A stretch of DNA of 64,000 bases from Siphonodentalium dalli. Its lineage: Eukaryota > Mollusca > Scaphopoda > Gadilida > Siphonodentaliidae. Within the stretch, counting starts at the first letter, position 1. Each line of letters opens with the position of its first letter. Shown in pieces: positions 1-12,925 of the stretch. A program made the position numbers and the translations under genes. The stretch is from assembly GCA_032622095.1 (NCBI GenBank), contig CP136066.1:112925319-112989318 (forward strand). The letters are read 5' to 3'. Below the pieces are notes generated by a model, which was given only the letters and a program-made list of their open reading frames with translations, was not told the DNA's origin and ran no database searches.

Positions 1-1422
1 AATACGCAGAACAATAACTAAATGGCATAAATATTTTCAATTATGAAATTATCTATTTGCTTCAGTATACTTAGGGATATTTTTACCTGTCCAATAATTA
101 ACAATATGAAATGATAATGGGATGAGTATGTCAGGCGCGTCCACACAGCGCTGTATTGCATTAGATTCGCCTTATTTAACTCCTACTCACTACCAGACTA
201 ATTTCATAAAATGCCTCGGGAGGTAGCCGACCGTTTCACAGACCATTGCAATTTTGTTATTATCCCATCGATACCACAATGATGAGTGTCCAAGTGGGAG
301 GGATGAGGATAGAATCATTGGAACACAGAAATACTCAATATCCTCTACGTTAAAGCTAAATACTCAAGCCTATATTAAAACATTGAAAAGGGGATCCCAA
401 AATGAATTAAAAGTTATAAAATAAAAATAAATAACTGTAACTTTCACACAATTCAAGTTCTGTCTACTTCTTTCAAAACATTTATTGGACAATGCTGTGG
501 AAAATGGAGATCTGTATTCACAGATAGATAGACAGACAGTACCCGTATTCATATCACTTTCAGACGTATACACAGTCCATTTATTCATGTACGTATTTCG
601 TGTGTTTATTGTCATAGTTTGATCACCTGAACGTAACGTAGCGAGTTGTTATTACATGTATTTAACCTAGAAGTGTTTTGAACGATTTTCAACATTTCTT
701 TCCCCTTTCGTGTACAAAAAAATATGAAAAAAAATGATTTCCTAGTGACAAAAGGTCCTATTCGTTGGTCTCGTTGACTCAACACCATGGTGCTGTATAC
801 CTCTGAATCTAGAAAGTTCAAGTTAGATATACACCATCTTTAGTTTTATGTGCTTTTCACATAGGTTCATATTGTGCATATTTGGTCCATTATTCTGTGA
901 AAACCACATTATAAAGAGCGTAAGTCTGGTAAGTCGATTTAGTTCACACAAAGCGAATTTCAGATTCAAATGATGCCGATATGGGATTATTTCTGTTTTT
1001 GATATAAGTGCAATATGAGCTTATTTTCAGGAGAACAGGATGGCTCATTAATATGTTAACTGCAAATAAAACACTATATGATATTGATAGAACAATTTGT
1101 TAATGTTTTAATGTTAATGTTTTATTGTATAGCATTGTCACCAGCAATGTAACCTACACTAAGCTTTATCAATTTGGCCCATTCAAACGGAAGCTATAAT
1201 TAGTAATATTTGATCTTACTCTTCTTAAAAATACTTTTAAATATATATTGCCAGTATGTTATCAGGAAGTAATTGAAAATACTATTCAATGTTCAAAGTA
1301 TTTTTATACACAAATACAATACTTTGGTGCCCAGAATCCTTTATCATAAATACAATAGAAATACACAGTAATATTACCCCATCGCTGGCATGGATATAGC
1401 AACACCCATGTAATGAGCTTAC
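1..1422 (-). other. Vsx intron 3, partial (minus-strand gene)
   Basis: This is the part of the intron following Vsx exon 3 that lies inside the window; the intron runs off the left edge. The donor is the GTAAGC that follows exon 3 on the minus strand (bases 1422-1417). I searched the minus strand for the next expected exon, encoding the homeodomain recognition helix (a VWFQNRR-type sequence), and did not find it. The sequence is AT-rich, and the short open frames here have no recognisable similarity. Confidence 0.8.
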
Positions 1423-1546
1423 CTGTATTCGGTCCTCTGGGAGGTCTGTTTTCATCGCCAGTACTTCCCGGGCGTACACGTCTGGATAGTGAGCATCTTT
1501 GAATGCTTTCTCTAGTTCTTCTAATTGGTAACTCGTGAATATTGTC
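1423..1546 (-). CDS. Vsx: Vsx homeobox gene, exon 3 (homeodomain residues 6-46)
   Basis: This exon encodes most of the homeodomain of a Vsx/Chx10-type paired-like transcription factor, a nuclear DNA-binding protein that in animals acts in photoreceptor, bipolar-cell and interneuron specification. The 124 bases give one base of a split Arg codon plus 41 codons. They read [15 protein letters not shown] and then [21 protein letters not shown]. These are the expected homeodomain core (F8, L16, F20) and the sequence typical of Vsx. On the minus strand the exon is preceded by CTCTATTACAG and followed by GTAAGC. The 3' boundary falls after Gln46, the classic intron position inside paired-class homeoboxes. 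The recognition helix with residue 50 and the CVC region must be encoded to the left of base 1. Compared with vertebrate Vsx proteins it has conservative changes only. A 95-codon open frame overlapping it on the same strand is a shadow in the wrong phase. Confidence 0.96.
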
Positions 1547-3976
1547 CTGTAATAGAGAAGACGTAGCGTTTATTTTACACACGCAACGCAATGGAGAAAA
1601 AACACTGACTCATTGTCACAAGAACAATATGAGATAAATCAGGCTGACATATGGAGACACATTAACATATAGCTTCTGCTGGAACTTATATATAAGATGT
1701 TTAGACGTGTTAAGTTGTTTGGAGACAGGAGGTACGATATATGGTCATGATCGGTTTGTTGAACATATTATCTGAACTTTTCCTAAAGGCTAACTACCCA
1801 TCAATGAGTATTTAGTATCGAAAGGGTTGAAGTATATAGGATACAAATAAAAAGAGTCTGCAAAAAATATATCTATAATATTCATCAAGTGAAGTTATAC
1901 AGGATACAGCTGGGCATGTGCAGCTAACAATGTCTTGTCTAAAGCTCTAGCGTGCACTGTCATCAGTGACAGCCCTCATACAAATACAGACCCAAGACTC
2001 ATAACATCCCATGTGTGGCATTTGCGAGGCCTTCTTATACCACGGAAGCCTATAATAGTAAACAATGGAATTAAGCACCACTGGGAAACTCATGATTTGG
2101 GATGCATCTTGACAATCACAAATCATAATATAAATATAGTTTAAATAGTGATTGGACCAGATTGGACTGTTTATTTGCTAAATCTGTTATGCTAACTTTT
2201 TATGAACTCAATGATTTTTTATTTATTATGCATGTTGAATTGATATATATGCAGCAGAAAATGTTCTCACAGCAGAACATGTTCTCAGCATCAGAATTCA
2301 AGGATCCGCATTAATGTTTTCCAGAGAAAATATTTATCAATGATTGTTTGTGGTTATTGACAATTTCCCCAACATGAGTAAGATAAGATATTATGTTATT
2401 ACCATAATGTGTTATATATGTTTTTACGATAATGTATTGTTTTTAAGATACGGTGTTCTGTTTTTACGACAAGGTGTTGCTATGTTTTACAGAATAATAT
2501 ACTTCATACGAATAAACCCCAAGTGTAGACCCCGTCATATAAAACAATGGGCCTTTATTCTGGCCCGTGCCATTTACAAAACGTAATTGCGAGGTATATC
2601 CCTCCTAAATTAGCAAAAATAGCCTTATGCGACGAACTTTTAGCCAACTCGCCAGGAAAATTTGCCATTATATGAACGAAGCCATAGGTTTGTTGTACAC
2701 ACGACAACCGCTGCAATTATAATATACTGCTCTGAGCATCGTCCGATGAATTGGACTACATTGTATCATACTATTGTGACAATCGTCAAATAATGCACAG
2801 TTAGATTTCATTCTGAACAATTTCAAAATTTAGGAAGTCATTTTGTGACAATAAAGCGTGAAAGGTGAAAGCATATTTGTGCCTCGTAGCTTTGTTAGAG
2901 TGTTTCGAAGTTGGCCATTATATATTCTTCTGGTCGTAACAATGTCCAAAAAGGAAACATAAAGCGGACGCTGCTTTGCTTTGTGACAACACGAATCTGG
3001 ACTATACGGCCACCGGCTGACACCGATGATTCAGAGTTGGGACAACATGACTTTTCATTATTGTGCTATAATCAACGCAGTGTGGGGTTATGCTATTCTA
3101 TGTTATTCTATTGTGCCTGTTTTTACTTAATCGCTAATTATGCATTTTCATCATTGCATCGGAAGCTAGTCTTTGTAATTCAGTTACAGGGAAAATTGTG
3201 TAAACAGTTTCACTATCGCCACGAGAGTAGAACACGGAATGTCAGACTATATATGTACTGAAATGCATTTTCATAGCGAAAAGAGATATACCACCGACGG
3301 TGTGGACAATATCGCATTTGAAAATTAGAAACATGGTCAAAATGTAACCAGAGTAATATGACGAATTATTGATGATGAAGAGAATGCCAATCGTTCGACC
3401 AGAATATATATGTAAGAATACAATATACACGTATACTATAGGGACGTCTGTTAGCACATGCCGAACAAATATCAAAGGCACAAACAACACAACGATCAAC
3501 ATGTACGTACCCTTGGTTTGATCTAACTGTGATGCGAATCTAAAACAGTTACATTATCTCGTGATTCTTTGTCAGGGGCAGGGACACTTGAAACGTACAC
3601 TGTAATAAGAATCGGACGCGTGATGTGTTCCAAGTAGAACGGAACCCCAGCATTCGATGTATTCCGAGTGGAACACATGTAATCTCGATAATCTCAAAAT
3701 CTTTTGGATTAAAACATTATGTTCTGCATTTGCTTTCAGAACATCTCATGTACATCGGGCCGAAAGTCGGATTTAAACATATTCATATTGACATGTCGAT
3801 GTGATGGTAATCATGCCTATACAAATACAGCACAAGAGTGAATCTTAATCTCAGGTGTAAGCGTAACACGATTACTATAACTCTATATTACATAATGGAG
3901 AACAGTACTACATATGAATATTATGTTTTATAATGGTATTTATAAACACAATGTTTCATGCCAACACTTACTGGCA

Positions 3977-4893
3977 TTACGGACTTTGCTAACCCAATTT
4001 TCCCCAAATTTAATGGAGTCCAAAATAAAGGGTTATGTTTACTTTTATTAGTAATCCCATGGATGCAACATTTTAAGAGTATAATTCATGGTAGATTATG
4101 TTAGAAATTGTGAAAATGTGAAATTTGTAGAAGTTTTTAAAATCTATTTTTTCGAACCCAAATTCAACAAACACAAAGATTATATCTAACAAAAAGAATG
4201 ATGAACAATAAAGATATACTCACATTTCTTCAGTTTTATTAAGAGTTTTGGCTTGGAAGCAGTTGTTTACAAATGGTAGATTTCATTGCTCAGCAAAGCT
4301 ATTTGGGAACTGAATTTGATGGGTCAAGATAATGTTCACTCAAGCCTGCTAGGATTATGACCAGCCAGTGCTGAACCATGAGAGTACTTTATCCTGACTC
4401 AGGCTGATTGGTGACCCCTAGTTTCTGGGCTATGGGGTACACCAGATTGGGGATTACACAGTTCTTTTGTCAAGAGATTCACAACACACCACTGTCCACA
4501 GATATTAACATTTAACTACCACGTCACTATAAGCGATGTCAGGTCACTTACTCAAATATTTGTAAACAATTGGTTCTTAGTAATTTTATCAAAGAATGCT
4601 TGATACATATGAATATTATTTTATTGTTCATCATTCTTCAGTGTTCAGTAGACATTGCCATATTTTTTTCTTTGATATAGACTTTGTGTTTATTGATTTT
4701 GGGTTCGAAAAAATAGATTTTAAAAACCTCTATAAATTTCACATTTAGTATTTCTAACATATTCCACCATGAATAATACTCTTAAAATGTTGCATTCATG
4801 TGTTTGGTTACTGTGATTACTAACAAAAGTGAACATAAACCTTTATTTTGACTCCATCAAATTTGGGGAAAATTGGGTTAGCAAAGTCCTTAA
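3977..4893. repeat. Long inverted repeat (candidate foldback/MITE) in Vsx intron 2
   Basis: The sequence at about 3977-4222 is repeated in inverted orientation at about 4604-4893. Shared landmarks are GGACTTTGCTAACCC at the outer tips, a match around AATGGAGTC/GACTCCAT, and TTCGAACCCAAA on the inner side. A spacer of about 380 bases (4223-4603) separates the arms. The arms differ at scattered positions and by small indels. The tips are flanked by TTA on both sides, compatible with a 3-bp duplication as in PIF/Harbinger elements, but one extra base on the left makes that uncertain. No coding capacity is seen. Confidence 0.75.
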
Positions 4894-5595
4894 ACACACG
4901 TGTTCTGTTTGTGAATACATATGTTCTGGTTGTGACTCAAAACCTGAACACGTCTGATGCAAATTGATTACCATACACCGAGAACCAAAAGCCAGCATGG
5001 ATGAGAAAACTTGCACTATATTGTACATGAGGTGGGAACAATTAAATGCAAACCCGCTAAAGCTCCTAATACGATTAGCCCTTGAACTATTCCCGCTCTC
5101 TTTTAAATTCATACATGTATAATTTCCCATTTGGCACGTGCGATCGTGAATGACGGGTTTTTCTTTTCGGCATAAAATCATACAAACAAAGAGGAAGAAT
5201 AATATGTTACGCTCAACACGAGGCGTTAGATGTTTTGTGTATTCGTGTTTATGAAGTGTACGGTTTCTGATTATTTGCTTTGGATTAAATCTTCAGCTGT
5301 AGATATTGGTCTTATCTGCAATCTTTTAACAACATAAGTGGCTGGTAATTTAGACTTGGCTGCATACATCTGCCGTGTACGTGGTCTTGCAGATATATCG
5401 TGGCGTACAAGGAGCTTATGTGCAATGGGTAAGAAATGGTTTCCTATGGTAAAGTTGGACGATTCACATTCCACAATCGCACAAAAATGCCATCAAAGCG
5501 AGACTTTCTTCCAGATAACAGTTCCTGAACAATAGAAATATAAATTTCCATGGCTCAAAATAATATTCCTTCATTTGAAGTAACAGGTTTTAACT

Positions 5596-6964
5596 TAGTC
5601 CAAGTCTTCTCGTACTAAAACCAGCTAAGATATTGGGATGGCGAGATGCTGGATTTAGTCCGAGCCCGCCTGCATTGGCTTCTTATAACATGACTTACGC
5701 CCAGGATCTGTGGCGGGAATTTGTGGTGTATTTTACTCGATTTAACTAACAAATCAACACATGTTGCTATATACATCGGAAAGAGAGACATCTTATGGTC
5801 ATAATGGTGTATAATAATCTAACTTTAATGTTAGATTACACATAGAATATTCCGGTTGATTGCCACAAACATCGCTTTGTTTCTCTGTTTGTTTACGTTT
5901 TAACTGAAAGCCGAAGTGGTCCGAATAACTTCGGCATAATCCGCTGTTTGTTCTGGGTATTTCTAGTTTCCGTTTCTATATATAGCGCGGGATTTTCCGA
6001 ACAAAATAGCGAAAACCGATCGCCCCAAAGTCCAGTTTCCTATGTGCATTGAGAACAATTCCCGCACTAAAAACTTAATGACATAATGGAGGATCAGAAC
6101 GGTAGTTTTGCTGACAATTTTCGCAAGCAACTTGTCAAAATTGGAGCAAATTAGAACTCTTGTGTCTGACTTGCCATGCGTGTGATGTGCATTTTGACAT
6201 TTGTGTTGATAAAATAATCGGAGAACCGAATAACACAGTTTCGAAATATAGTTCTTCCGTTTTAGTGGGACTTTTCAAACTTAAGGTTCAAAATTTATAC
6301 ACATTTTGTTTGATTTTTTGTGTGCTTAACAAGAGTAGTATATTGCCCTGTTCGCTTAGTATATATCTTAATTTCGCGGAAGTCCACCAAATGTGGGTGA
6401 AATGTAGCACCATATAAGGCATATTATTTATTCTAATGCTCGTTGTGTTTACACTGTTTTAAACTTTGAGAGGGTTGTAATTCCCGTAATTTATTTAATG
6501 TATTACATTTATATCTCCAATGTTTAATTAATCTATTTATTTTTTTATTTATTGACACACATAATTACGATTACAATGGAGAATTCATCGTAATTTGCGT
6601 TGTTAGTCCAAAATCTACGGAATATTTTCAACGGAAAATGCCGAACACAGTTCGCGAGGTCAACTGAGTTCGCATACTTTTAAAAAATTGTAAACATTGC
6701 GGTAAATGTCTCTTTTCGCATTAAATTACCGCTTTCAATTCACAACTGATGTGGGTTTCAGATGAAATAGCATGTCTTCTGCGGAAAATATCCGTTTATT
6801 GTCGCAATTGTGATATTTTATTTCATATGATTGTGGTTTTATTTGAGCGGGTCACTAACGCTTAAGTCGTGTTATAAGAAGCCTATGCAAGCGGGCTCGT
6901 ACTAAATCCAGCATCTCGCCATCCCAATATCTTAGCTGGTTTTAGTACGAGAAGACTTGGACTA
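5596..6964. mobile_element. MULE-like non-autonomous DNA transposon, copy 1
   Basis: The element has inverted ends of about 95 bp starting TAGTCCAAGTCTTCTCG and ending with its complement. They continue through CCAGCTAAGATATTGGG and the next 50 bases with very few mismatches. It is bordered by a perfect 9-bp direct repeat, GTTTTAACT, at 5587-5595 and 6965-6973. A 9-bp duplication with long inverted ends is the signature of Mutator-like elements. No transposase is encoded; the interior is AT-rich with only chance frames. A shorter relative sits at 34340-35256 and shares both ends and most of the interior, but lacks roughly 450 bp that is present here at about 5965-6420. It lies in Vsx intron 2. 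Confidence 0.9.
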
Positions 6965-7685
6965 GTTTTAACTGGGTTTTAAGAAATGCTATATCTGTTC
7001 GTGTGGGTAATAAAATAAGACTTTTTAATTGAAACTGAGTATATACTCCCAAAAATCGTAACAAATGGATATCTATACAAAGACCACATGAAGGTAAAAT
7101 TTATTGTAGGTGTATTTATTATGCGTCGATGTTTTTCGATTGCTATGGAATCTGATCATCGTGCTTACAATCTGGAAGGGTTTTCCATATAGGCATCGCC
7201 CATTGAAGAAATCCTATATGTTTAAACTCACGAATCACGTCAAAGCGTCTAATAACATTATAAATATTATATTATATTATAGCATTATATTTTATTTTGA
7301 AGCAGAATTGTCCATTATATACGAAAATGTCCGTGTTTCACTTGGAAAGGGGAGTGCGTCTGTTTTAGTATAAAGTCCACAACAAAAGATTTTCGCGATG
7401 AAACTGGGTCTTTACTTACATATATCCCGACCGATGTCACTGATTGAAACATAATTATTGTCAAATAATTGATGATAAATACATGATACAAAAGGGATTG
7501 AAGTGAAGAACCGAAATCACTACAAGACATATGTATTCAAACATAGAATAACAATGAAACATACTAGCAGGCTATGACATGAGTGCAAATCCAAGTGTGT
7601 CATATGCCCCAAACGCTCAGTTATAGAGTGATCAATACTATATATTTGTAGGGATGGAACATTTTGTTATATTCTAAATCCAATA

Positions 7686-8290
7686 AGTGGGTATCCTTTC
7701 CCCGTAAACTGGGCTATCAACGGACCAAAGCAAACCCAAATTCCAATGATCCATGTCCAAGTTACAGCTGAAATTTTATTACGGACACACATTAAGAAAT
7801 TCCCAAGCCATGCAAGGCCTGTAACCATGGTAAAAATGAATGGACGAAACCCGTATATAGTATGTGGGTATCCTTTACTGCACGCTGGGCTATCACTATA
7901 CTAAAGCACAACTGAATACGATGCCACTTGCCTTAGTTACAACATGAAATGTAATTTCGCACACAAAATTCACAATTGTCCTAGTCAAATAATGGCCATA
8001 ACTATGGTATAAATCAATGGGCGAATCCGTAGTATATGAGGGTAACATTTCCCACAAGTTGTGCTATCACTATGCCAAAGGACAACGAAATCCGATAATC
8101 GACACCCGAGTTACAAGGTGATAAGTTCGTACGGACACATAATTCAAAACTTTCCAAGTCAAACAAGGGCAGTAACTTTTGGTAAAAATTAATGGACGAA
8201 ACCGGTAGTAAGTTGTTATCCTTTCCACAAACTGTGCTATCACCAAGCCGAAGAACAAGGACATCCGATCATTAACACCCGAATAATAAG
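7686..8290. repeat. Diverged tandem repeat, about 175-bp unit, 3.5 copies
   Basis: The phrase GTGGGTATCCTTTCC and close variants recur at about 7688, 7864, 8038 and 8213. Each is followed by a CTATCACTA...CCAAAG segment, a GAGTTACA segment, a CGGACACA segment and AATGGACGAAACC. Units are about 175 bp and noticeably diverged, so the array is old. Gene-length frames across it are not coding. It lies within Vsx intron 2. Confidence 0.8.
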
Positions 8291-9980
8291 CAGAAATGTT
8301 TGGACGGACGCCCCGGACTATATGCTATATATGCCCCGAACCTCCAATGGGGTCGGGGACATAATACAGTAAAATTATGGTTGGCTACAGAATCTTTGGA
8401 TATCATATTCATATTGAGTGGTGATATGGGTGTATACACACATGCATATTTGTATGGTGACATGACCATATAGCGGGGGTAAGTAATAGAAATTAGGGAT
8501 GATGTCCGGTTAGGAAGTCTAATATAAAGGGAAGGGATTAATCAATTGGGGCAGACTTCCCGCGACCGTCGATCCTCGGGCATTCACATATACTGGCTGG
8601 TGACGAGACCGGACGTATCTTGATCAAGGAGCCGACATGGAAAACACCAATGATATCGTCTAAACCATATAGCCATCGATGATGTACGGGATAGTGCCAG
8701 TTTGTCATCCTTTTCTTCGATTGCCAGAAAGACTTGGAGATCGACAACGGCTGACTTAAGCCGGGCAATAAGTCTTACATGCCATCAATGGACAATGATT
8801 GTTACAATGGTCGAACTTCCACAATATATATGCGTGATCCTGCGGCCAGATTTCAATTCCGATTGGCATGTCACACAATATTAGCAGACGATATACACAT
8901 TTCCTAATTAGTGAAGCAATTCTCTGGATTAATAAACAAATGACTCGAAGTGCCTGGCAATAACACAATAGACGTGATAGGTAGTCGATGCGAGAGCGAA
9001 ATGGAAGGAATCTTAATGCTAACGAGTGTTGGCAAGTCTCCATAACATGATGTGTCTTTCCCCATATTTCCCCGACAATGTAATCTGTCAAATTTTTGTC
9101 ACGCCTAATAAAGGTAACTACTGTTGAAATTACGACTGAGTCGTGCTAAATCGCGCTTAGTTCCCATTAATTAGATCAATAAGATTTCTGGGAGTATCAA
9201 TTTTCAGGCCTGGAAGTAAAAATAAGTGCAATCGACTGGCACTATGAGATAAATAGCCCTAATAACTGGGAGAGCTGGCCTGATACGCTGGGTCTACTGG
9301 TCTCGGGGCTGAATGTAATTGGTTTCTAGTTATTTGAATGATACAATAAGTACTGTCGAGAGTGATTCTCCTTGGCGGAACCTTTGATCAAGATGTAATT
9401 TAATTGTCTGATCACAAATTGACTCAGACTTTTGCGAATTTCGTAAGGAAATAGGCCCTTATCGCAGAACCTCTGTCACGTCTTGAGTATAAGGGACATC
9501 AGCATATTCTACGGCCATGCTCTGCGTTATCTATTCCAAGTTCATGCTTGAAACCAACATTTCATTTTAAAGGACTCGCTCCTGTGAGATATGCTTTAGC
9601 TTTAATGTTAAGAAAGAAATTTAAAGCGCGTTAGACATAACATGATCGAGGGGAAATATCAGGTGACCATATCATACCAATTATTAGTTATATCAGTATG
9701 CAACCCGTTCCATGGCAACATCATTTTTGGATGTTTGTTACATCTCACTACACATATTGTAATATTTCATGAAATAAATACCGTTTAAACTATTACACCT
9801 ATAGAAACATAGAAATACGTCTAGAAACATGGGGGTGGAACACTAAATGGGCACAAGCTTCTGTGCATAAAGGCAGGTTCCATGATTGTTCGCATCTGTC
9901 GTTTTTTTTACATCTTATCAACTGCGTCACCCCACGTGGAGGTGGTTTATGAATATTCATATACACAATACACTCCTTAC

Positions 9981-10071
9981 CTGTGTCTTCGCTTCTTTTT
10001 CTTCTTTTTACCACCAGTGCTCGTGGGACTTTCAGATCCGTCTGGACTGCATTTCTCACTTAACTGGGAAC
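9981..10071 (-). CDS. Vsx: Vsx homeobox gene, exon 2 (basic stretch and start of homeodomain)
   Basis: This 91-base exon links the N-terminal exon to the homeodomain exon. It supplies two bases completing a Gly codon, then SQLSEKCSPDGSESPTSTGG, then six lysines and RRHR, with the last Arg split as AG|G into exon 3. The poly-Lys/RRHR run directly before the homeodomain is characteristic of Vsx proteins and probably also acts in nuclear localisation. The acceptor on the minus strand is TTATAGTTTTAG and the donor GTAAGG. A second possible acceptor (TTCCCAG, eight bases further in) would break the phase with exon 1, so the outer one is preferred. Phases 1 and 2 match exons 1 and 3. The exon is Ser/Gly-rich at its start and has no other domain. 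Confidence 0.93.
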
Positions 10072-10918
10072 CTAAAACTATAAGCACGTGGATATTTTAA
10101 AACTGCATGTGTACTTAAAGATGCCACACCCGATTTGACTTAAAACAAGTGCATATATGATGACTACCATACGGATCCAAAAGTAGACATTGATGACTTA
10201 TACGTTATCACACTTAGTCCCATAACTCAAGAAAACGTGATTGTCCAGAGGGTCAACATATTACTGGATAAAACAACAACACTCTTTTGCTGTAGATTCC
10301 ATGTGTACGGACTTAAGATTGTAAGTTAAGAACTCTCCAATCTACTATATTGTATCTACAAAATGTTACTTGTTAATCGTATCGTCTGGTTAAAGAAGGC
10401 CGTGACGCTTCCAACAAAAGAATGTAGTTATTTTACCCAAACATTGACTGAAAGAAACCCGATGTATGTAAATATCCTTTCACACATGGTGGTTCATCGG
10501 CATGGTGGTTCAAAATCATTCAAATCCAACCGCCGATGACTGAGATATATAGAGCTCGAACGTTCGGACAGAAGGCAGGAATCACGGACGGATAGAACCC
10601 ACTTTAAGACCACTTGCAAGGTTTTATACTATAAAAATAAACTTCGAAAAAGAGACATGTCAAACTGGTTTTAATTTCGATCGGTCGCGCAAAAAGTCAA
10701 TGATTCATTTATCTGTGAAGCTTGACTAATTTAGTACCAAATCGACTTGGCAATCTTTAATAGTCAGATAAACGTTATGTACATTGAGATGTGTGTGCAG
10801 CTAGAGATTCATATATAAACATATAATGCAGGCAATACTTATAGGACTTGCATGCCGTAGAACTTGACTTGACGCCAGTCAATTTGGTTCCTTAAATTAT
10901 GTCTCTATCTGCATGGTG

Positions 10919-11255
10919 TTAACCTCTTCGCTGCTAAATGACGTTATGACGTCGTGTGCTGGGCTGTTGACGTTATTGCCATTTTCCAATGGGAAAATAT
11001 AGCGGGAATGTCTCAAGAACCATAAAACTGACTCAGCTGAAAGGCTATTATCGTTCACTATCGTGGAACATCATACACCGTTTGAAACGTCGAGATACAG
11101 TTATTCCGATGCACTAATCTCCGAGTTCCAGTTTTGTATAATGGCCTACTGCTGGTGTGCTGAAGAAGGTCCGTAGTACCTACGGACCATATAGCACACG
11201 GCGTGCACTTTAATGTCCGTAATAGTTACGGACGTCATAGCAGCGAAGAGGTTAA
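10919..11255. mobile_element. piggyBac-type MITE in Vsx intron 1
   Basis: TTAA stands at both borders. The inverted ends read TTAACCTCTTCGCTGCTA on the left, with its exact complement on the right. TTAA target duplication with CC-starting ends is the piggyBac signature. Inside are two small perfect hairpins, GGTCCGTAG/CTACGGACC (near 11170) and GTCCGTAA/TTACGGAC (near 11214). At 337 bp it has no coding capacity and would depend on a transposase encoded elsewhere. Confidence 0.87.
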
Positions 11256-11850
11256 TAATAACATGCATGGAGTGACCGTTTGGACACCAGCCAGAATGGA
11301 GTCATTGCAGATGGTTCTGGTCTGGTGAATTTAAAATAAGTTAGTTTGATCCCCATTAGATAAATGTATTCAGGGAAATACATTGGTCATAATACCACAG
11401 CATAAGAAATCAAATTTCGATAATGTTCGCGCCGTTTATCCATAAATAGAAGATATAATATCGCAGAACACCATGCACGTGAGTCCCCAGTCAGGATCAC
11501 ACATCGGTCATAAGATTTCAAGGGGAATTGTCGTCATTTTAACAAATCGTCCACCGTGGCAACATTTCTTCATCCAGACAGAAATTCCGGTGAGTGATCA
11601 TATTTTATGTGAAGTGGAAGAGGATTGAAACGAATGAAAGTTGTAGTTGAATGTAATTTATTACACCTTCTCAAATGATTGGGAATAACTTGTAGTTTAA
11701 TCTTCAATTACATGTAATTGAAAATAAACAAGTATAACTATAGAGATGGGCCTGTCCCAAGTGAGACTCAGGAATACCCCCATATTCAACATGTTATTCG
11801 AATGAAGTAGCCATTACCATATATTGGGCACTGAAATTATGTCAACAGGT

Positions 11851-11888
11851 AACCCTAACCCTAACCCCCTAACCCTAATCCTAAACCC
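11851..11888. repeat. Interstitial telomere-like tract (CCCTAA)n
   Basis: Five slightly imperfect CCCTAA hexamers stand in a row (AACCCTAACCCTAACCCCCT and continuing to CCTAAACCC). The complement is TTAGGG, the telomere repeat of most animals including molluscs. It is far from a chromosome end here, since it lies inside Vsx intron 1, so it is an interstitial site. Confidence 0.85.
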
Positions 11889-12185
11889 ATTGGGCGAAAA
11901 ATAGGATAAAGGAATAAAACCTCGGACAAAATTATGCGTGTTGCGAAAATGTTCTAAGTCGAAAAAAGGGATAACTCCACACAAAAATGTCGGACAAACG
12001 TCATAATCGCAGATGCACAGGTTCCCATGGTACTAATTATCTGTGCCAAGTCTAAAAAAAACTAACCGAAAAATGTAGGAAGAAAAGCTCGGACAAAATT
12101 GTGTCCACGGACGGCTCGACGGACGGACAGATGGACAAGCTGATTCAGTATATACCCCCATAACACGTTGCGGGGGAGATATAAT
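11889..12185. repeat. Dispersed-repeat remnant with CTCGGACAAAAT phrases
   Basis: The phrase CTCGGACAAAATT occurs at about 11922 and about 12090, with a related TGTCGGACAAACG near 11987. The block ends in a CGGACGGCTCGACGGACGGA tract and a CCCCCATAACACGTTGCGGGGG hairpin-like end. This layout resembles the 3' end of common marine-invertebrate dispersed repeats. The family identity is not established, and no frame looks coding. Confidence 0.5.
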
Positions 12186-12925
12186 GGCATTAACGCTACA
12201 TGTACCTTCACGTCCTGACAAATTTCCTGGCAATTCTTTTCAAGCTATTCGTCGCAGAGGGATTTAGTGTGGTAGAATGTTAACGAGAAACTACATTTAC
12301 TACAGATTCACGTAAACCACAGTTTACAACATGCACGAGCAATGCTATCTCATCAATGTCTTAAGTTATTTCACAACTTCCATTTGCCCGCCCTTAATCT
12401 TCAAATATTTCGCAAGCATCATTTGTGCAATTCCTCCTGGTATTTCCTATCTTTAACCCATTCTTTTCTAACATACTCTCACAGTCAGCTATAAAAGTAT
12501 ACATTCGAATGATATATTGTTCATCTTTGGGGATGTTCAGGAAATATTAGCGGACGACAGACAGGCTAAAAAACTATAATACAAGTGCAGAAGGATTCAT
12601 TTACCTTGGTGTGAAATATTCAGATATTACGTTCAACAAACGTATGTCCGTTTTGTTGAACGTATTATCTGAACATTTCCCCAAGAGAACTACTCGTCAA
12701 TGGGTATTTAGTAAAAAATGATGGTTAATAAGTGATACAACGATGTATACCGAATTGCATGAAACTGTATCAGTCGATTTGCCAGCTGTGTGAAGTACGG
12801 TATCCCATACAGGACATCGGATCTATATACCATTTGAATAGACAATAATACCATGTTTGGTGAACGAGAGAACACTCAGTTCGCTTAACTTCGCTATTAT
12901 GTGTTGAATATACAAAATCCCAATC

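Larger units (their letters stand above)
1547..9980 (-). other. Vsx intron 2 (8.4 kb)
   Basis: This intron lies between Vsx exons 2 and 3. It begins after a GTAAGG donor at exon 2 and ends at the CTCTATTACAG acceptor of exon 3. It contains a long inverted repeat (about 3977-4893), a MULE-like element (5596-6964) and a tandem array (7686-8290), listed separately. The remaining parts (1547-3976, 4894-5586, 6974-7685, 8291-9980) show no exon, RNA gene or repeat I can recognise. They are the natural place for cis-regulatory elements, but I could not single one out by eye. Confidence 0.85.

Noticed and set aside
1304-1591. 95-codon minus-strand frame overlapping Vsx exon 3
   Set aside because: It is in the wrong phase relative to the homeodomain reading and crosses both splice sites.
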